From Achatina immaculata (taxonomy: Eukaryota > Mollusca > Gastropoda > Stylommatophora > Achatinidae), in assembly GCA_009760885.1 (NCBI GenBank), contig CM019697.1, positions 31,116,710 to 31,180,709 on the forward strand: a stretch of 64,000 bases of DNA. The letters are read 5' to 3'. A model generated the notes under the pieces. It made no database searches. It saw nothing but the letters and a program-made list of their open reading frames with translations, and had not been told where the DNA came from. This document shows, piece by piece, positions 28,101 to 34,100 of the stretch (position 1 is the first letter of the stretch; every line of letters begins with the position of its first letter). Both the position numbers and the translations under genes were made by a program.

Positions 28101-31100
28101 GTTCATGAAGATTAGCTACTTGTCAGCTAAGAGAAAGAACTAAGTATTCTGTTCATGAAGATTAGCTACTTGTCAGCTAAGAGAAAGAACTAAGTATTCT
28201 GTTCATGCAGATTAGCTACTTGTCAGCTAAGAGAAAGAACTAAATATTCTGTTCTTGAAGATTAACAGATAAAAGGGATGGTGACTGCAGTAAAACTGGT
28301 TTAAATAATAAAGGTAGATAGAGGTGTATGGTGTAGTTTTACAAAGTGGCAGAGGGAGTAAAGTGAGAAAAAAACAAATAGAAAGTATGAGAATGTATAA
28401 ATGAAAAACATCCAACATCCGACATTTCGGCATGAGCCTTTTTCCAGGATTACATTGCACAAACAAAACAAAAAAAAACCAAATAACTAAACGAAGAACT
28501 TATCTTAATATGGCCTCCTCCAGAAGTAGGAAAAAAAAGAGAAATGCGTGTCCACTAGAAGAGGCATAGAGACCACACATGGCCACACAAAGGATAAGCC
28601 GATAGAGCCAATCGTAAAGAAGAAGTGGAGAGAGCGGAGGAAAATAAGTGGTAGAAAGAGGTGAGGGAAACATGATAGCTGCTAGAGGGGAAGGTGTCGG
28701 GGGGGGGGGGGGGGGGGGGGGGGCGCGGAGAGAGAATGAATGAAGAACATAAACACCCGCAGGGAGAAAATGTGAAACTGGTGAATAGGACAAGACCCTA
28801 TAAACACAAATATGTTGCCAGAGAAGAAAAGAGAGTGGTGGTAGGGAGGGGTAGCTAGGAGAAAGAAGGCAGAGTTTAAAAAAAAAAAAAAAAAACAAAT
28901 AACTAAACGAAGAACTTATCTTAATATGGCCTCCTCCAGAAGTAGGAAAAAAAGAGAAATGCGTGTCCACTAGAAGAGGCATAGAGACCACACATGGCCA
29001 CACAAAGGATAAGCCGATAGAGCCAATCGTAAAGAAGAAGTGGAGAGAGCGGAGGAAAATAAGTGGTAGAAAGAGGTGAGGGAAACATGATAGCTGCTAG
29101 AGGGGAAGGTGTCGGGGGGGGGGGGGGGGGCGCGGAGAGAGAATGAATGAAGAACATAAACACCCGCAGGGAGAAAATGTGAAACTGGTGAATAGGACAA
29201 GACCCTATAAACACAAATATGTTGCCAGAGAAGAAAAGAGAGTGGTGGTAGGGAGGGGTAGCTAGGAGAAAGAAGGCAGAGTTTAAAAAAAAGGGGGGGG
29301 GAGTGGAAAACTAAATAAGTTACAGAAACTGAAGACATTGTTAATTCCAGCTGGGTGGAGACAGCCAGCCTGGAAAATAAGGCGCTGTTCTAGGACCCTC
29401 CGCAGCAGAATAAGAGTGGATCGTACTAACAGAGATGTCCTGTTTTCCCCTGTGGTTGCTAAGGCAAAAATGTTTAGCCACAAGTGTCCAGGCCCTCTTA
29501 GAAATATCATTAAGATGTTGGCAAAAATGATCTCCTAGGCATAAACCGGTCTCCCCTATGTACTTCATACCATGTTTGACATAATAGCATAAATAACATT
29601 GCGTGAAGTGCTTATCCTTTGTGTGGCCGGCATGATCTCTATGCATCTTCTAGTGGACACGCATTTCTCTTTTTCCTACTTCTGGAGGAGGCCATATTAA
29701 GATAAGTTCTTCATTTAGTTATTTGTTCTTTGTCTCGTTTTGCATGTAATCCTCGAAAAAGGCTCACGCCGAAATATCGGATGTTGTATGTTTTTCATTT
29801 ATACATTCTCATACTTTCTATTCATTTTTTCTCACTTTACTCACTCCCTCTGCCACTTTATAAAACTTCACCATACCCCTCTATCTACCTTGAAGATTAA
29901 CCACATGTTACCTAAGAAAAAGAACTAGGTATTCAGCTCATGAAGATGGACATTTGTTGGCTACGAGAAAGAACTAAGTATTTAGTTCATGATGATTAGA
30001 AAACTGTCAGCCAAGAGAAAGAAGTAAATATTCAATTCCTGAAGATTAACCACATGTTACCTGAGAAAAAGAACTAGGTATTCAGCTCAAGAAAACTGGA
30101 CATCTGTCAGCTATGAGAAAGAACTAAGTATTCAGTTCATGATGATTAGGAAACTGTCAGCCAAGAGAAATAAGTAAGTATTCAGTTCACAAAAATTAGA
30201 CACTTAACAGCTAAGAGGAAGAACTATGTATTTAAGACCATAGTAAAGTAAGCAAAGGTAATCCTGTTATGCCTTAGAGGCACACAGGGATATGGTGTTA
30301 GTACCCATATTTTCCTTGACCTGTCAGCACACTAGAGGGTGATATGGTCAGTATCACGCCTGGCTGCCTTTCCTTCCTGAACTCCAGAAGAAGTCGGGTA
30401 CCCATTTCTACAGCTGGGTGACTAGGGTGCCTCTGGCCAGATTCAAACCCCCGACCTTCGCCATGAGAGACCAGTTCACTAACAACTTCGCCACTCAGAC
30501 ACCCAGAGTCTCCATATACATTCTGGAAAATAATCACCTTCTAGACCCATGATCTATCAATGGTTTTGCCGCTTTGAAGAGATGGATTGCTTGTATCTCA
30601 CAAAATGCAGTGGGCATCCATCTTTGCCATGTGAAAAAATGGAGGAAATTCAAAGGGTGTATCAACATGAAAATCACTTCCGTGAGGCAGTTGTGATTTG
30701 CAGATACCGAAGACAACATTGTGCCACATGTTACCAAAGTGTCTTTGCTTTAACAAACAATGGCAAAACTATCTGATGTCAACTCTGTACTGACTTCAAA
30801 AGCAAGATCGAGGAGGGTATCCTGTTATCTGAGAGGGTAATTTTCAGTGATGAATCGATGTTTCCTTTAAGTGGCAAGGTGAACAGATATAACACTCAAG
30901 CTTGGGACACAGAAAATCTCCACCAGATCACTGGCCATCAGTGGGATTTGTCTTTCTACAGTGCCTCTGGAAAGTGTAAAGGAACTTCTGGAACACCCTG
31001 TTTATATATATATATATGACGGTGAGCCAAAAAGTAACCTTGAATGTGCTCTAAAAAACCTAAATCAAGTAGTAGACAGTTGTAGCGCGGATGCCATCCC

Positions 31101-34100
31101 ACTCTAGATGCATGTGTGTGGAGGCACATTGGCCATTTTGGAAATATGACATCAGCAGACCAAATCAAAGATGGACACTCCCTAGAAGCATGCATGAGAG
31201 AAGAATAGCACTCAGTTATCTGTTTTTGGGTAGTGAAGGTGAGAAACTTGTGCAAATTCATCACAAGATGGAAAAAGCAGTATGGGGACGCTTTTTCTGT
31301 GTTGCTTCAGCAGGTTATATATGAAAGGAATGATAGGAGAAAACTAGTGGGTAACAGTCGATGAGGTGGCAGGAGAATTTATGATTAGCTGTGGCTCACT
31401 GCAGCACATCATTCATAAAGTGCTCAGTGCTGCACATAATTCAGAAAGTGCTCAGTGCTGCACATCATTCAGAAAGTGCTCAGTGCTGCACATAATTCAG
31501 AAAGTGCTCAGTGCTACACATAATTCAGAAAGTGCTCAGTGCTGTACATAATTCAGAAAGTGCTCAGTGCAGCACATCATTTAGAAAGTGATCAGTGCTG
31601 CACATCATTCAGAAAGTGCTCAGTGCAACACGTAATTCAGAAAGTGCTCAGTGCTGCACATCATTCAGAAAGTGCTCAGTGCTGCACATCATTCTGAAAG
31701 TGCTCAGTGCTGCAGTACCAAAAAGTCTCTGCCAGGTTGGTGAAACTCTATTATGGCATTATGAAGCTGAACGAGAGGGAATTCTATGATGTATAGTCAC
31801 TAGAGACAAATACTGGACAAACAAAGTAAGTCAATAAGGAATGGCGACATTCTTCCTTGCCAAAACCAAAGAAGTTCTGTACAACTCTGTTGGCTTTTTT
31901 TGCTGCTGTAAAGGTCCAGTTCTGGAAAATTACAAGCACAGAGGAAACACTATCAGCAGTGGAGCATAATGTGACCTGTTTGATGACCACATGAAACCTG
32001 CACTGAGATCAAAATGTCATTGTTTGCTCAATTCTGGTGTATTTTTACAGCATAGTAGTGCATGACCTCAAACAGCTTGTGCAACAGCTCAACAAATTAC
32101 AAGTCTATATTTGGAGTGTTTTTTCACATCCTGCATATTTGCATGACCTCATGTCTTGTGATTATCATATGTTTAAATCCTTCAAGGAAGCGCTAAGTGG
32201 GAAGAAATTTCAGTACAGAAGAAGCAATTAAAGAGGACATGCATAGCTGGCTACAGGGTCTGATTTTTTTTTCTAAAGGATTATTTTTTGACTGATCCTT
32301 GTGTGTGTTTGCAATCTACCTAGCCCAAACAGATCTACATCATCACTACTACACTCTCTTTATTTTAACTGAACAAATAAAAGTTTATAAAACCCCTTTC
32401 AAAATACACAAAATGTAACTGCAATATAAACTCTGTAGTATAATGTGTGTACATATCAATACATAGCACCCTTGACCATTAAATAAGATCATTATTTTTT
32501 TTTTCAAAATAAAATTAAAAGACCTCTTTTATCCTACCTCAATATCATATAAATATGATTACAAGAGTCATCCATTTATCTCCACATAGTATAAGTATAC
32601 TAAGTGATGTATCAATCAATTCTACATTAAATGAATTAAACATATGAGTGTTTTCTGTATTAAGAGCATCTTAATAGATCCATCTATTTTACTCATAGAG
32701 TACATTTAAATTTTGACCATAAGTGAAAATGGCCATATTTATTGCTGTATTGATGTTTTCTACATATAAATATACACATACACTTCATCTGCCAATCACT
32801 CAAGAATATATATATCCACAGAATATCTCAGTTTTCCACACTCTGAAAGCCAACTGTGAAATTCACAGAACACATGCTTACCCACAAGATGCCATCGCTT
32901 TATTCGGAGACATGAATATCATATGATGGACAGATCTGCATGTGATCAATATACTTAACCATGCTCTTAAGTTAACTTCTGACATTATCAGCTGCTGATT
33001 ATTACAAGCACTGACCTTCACTGTTATCTACATGAGCAATGAATATCTATACTGACTACAGTTTCTGATAAACACTCTATATCCAACATCACACATTCTA
33101 CACTCCACATCAGAAAAGAAAACAACAGAGAGTTTACTAGAAGAAAAAATAGGTAATGTAAAAAAAAGGCCATAATCTGAGTATATAAAACACAACAAAC
33201 ATAAAAATCGGCGCATGTCTCTGAAGAATAAAAAAAAAAAACAGATCAAAGTCTGCACATATCTCCGAAGAACAGATAGCAGTTTAGATACTCCAATGAC
33301 CACTGGATAATACTCATAATAATTTGAATTTATTTAATAATTTGAAATTATATACATTATTTTAAATTTCAGTTTCAACAGCTCTTCTTTTTATTAACTG
33401 TGAAAACTATTGCTCTAAGTCTCAGAACATGAAAAGTGACAAAGACAACACAACGGTGAAAACTATTGCTCTAAGTCTCAGAACATGAAAAGTGACAAAG
33501 ACAACACAACAGTGAAAACTATTGCTCTATGTCTCAGAACATGAAAAGTGACAAAGACAACACAACTGTGAAAACTATTGCTCTAAGTCTCAGAACATGA
33601 AAAGTGACAAAGACAACACAACTGTGAAAACTATTGCTCTAAGTCTCAGAACATGAAAAGTGACAAAGACAACAAAACGGTGAAAACTACTGCTCTAAGT
33701 CTCAGAACATGAAAAGTGACAAAGACAACACAACTGTGAAATCACTGTTCTCTACTGCTCAGAGACATGGAAAGTGACAAAGATAACACAACTGTGAAAT
33801 CACTGTTCTCTACTGCTCAGAGACAAGGAAAGATAACATAACAAAAGTTGTAGACATTTTAAGTAATTGCTTGAGAAGGATCTTTAAAATTAAATCACAG
33901 GACATGATCCAAAAAGAGGAGATTTGGTGATAAACAGAACAGGAATCAGTGTACACTGTACAGATCACAAGAAGAAAATGGATGTGGACTGGACACACAC
34001 ACTGAGAAAGCAGACAGTTGGCTCAGCAAGAAGGGTTTTGAAATGGTACCCTCTGATGAAATTAAAATAAATATAACAAATATAACCAAAGAAAAAAATG

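Noticed and set aside
28500..29338. Proline-rich frames of 97-167 codons (PPPPPP)
   Set aside because: The proline run is the complement of the G homopolymer in the PLE-A tail; the frames differ between the two duplicated units.
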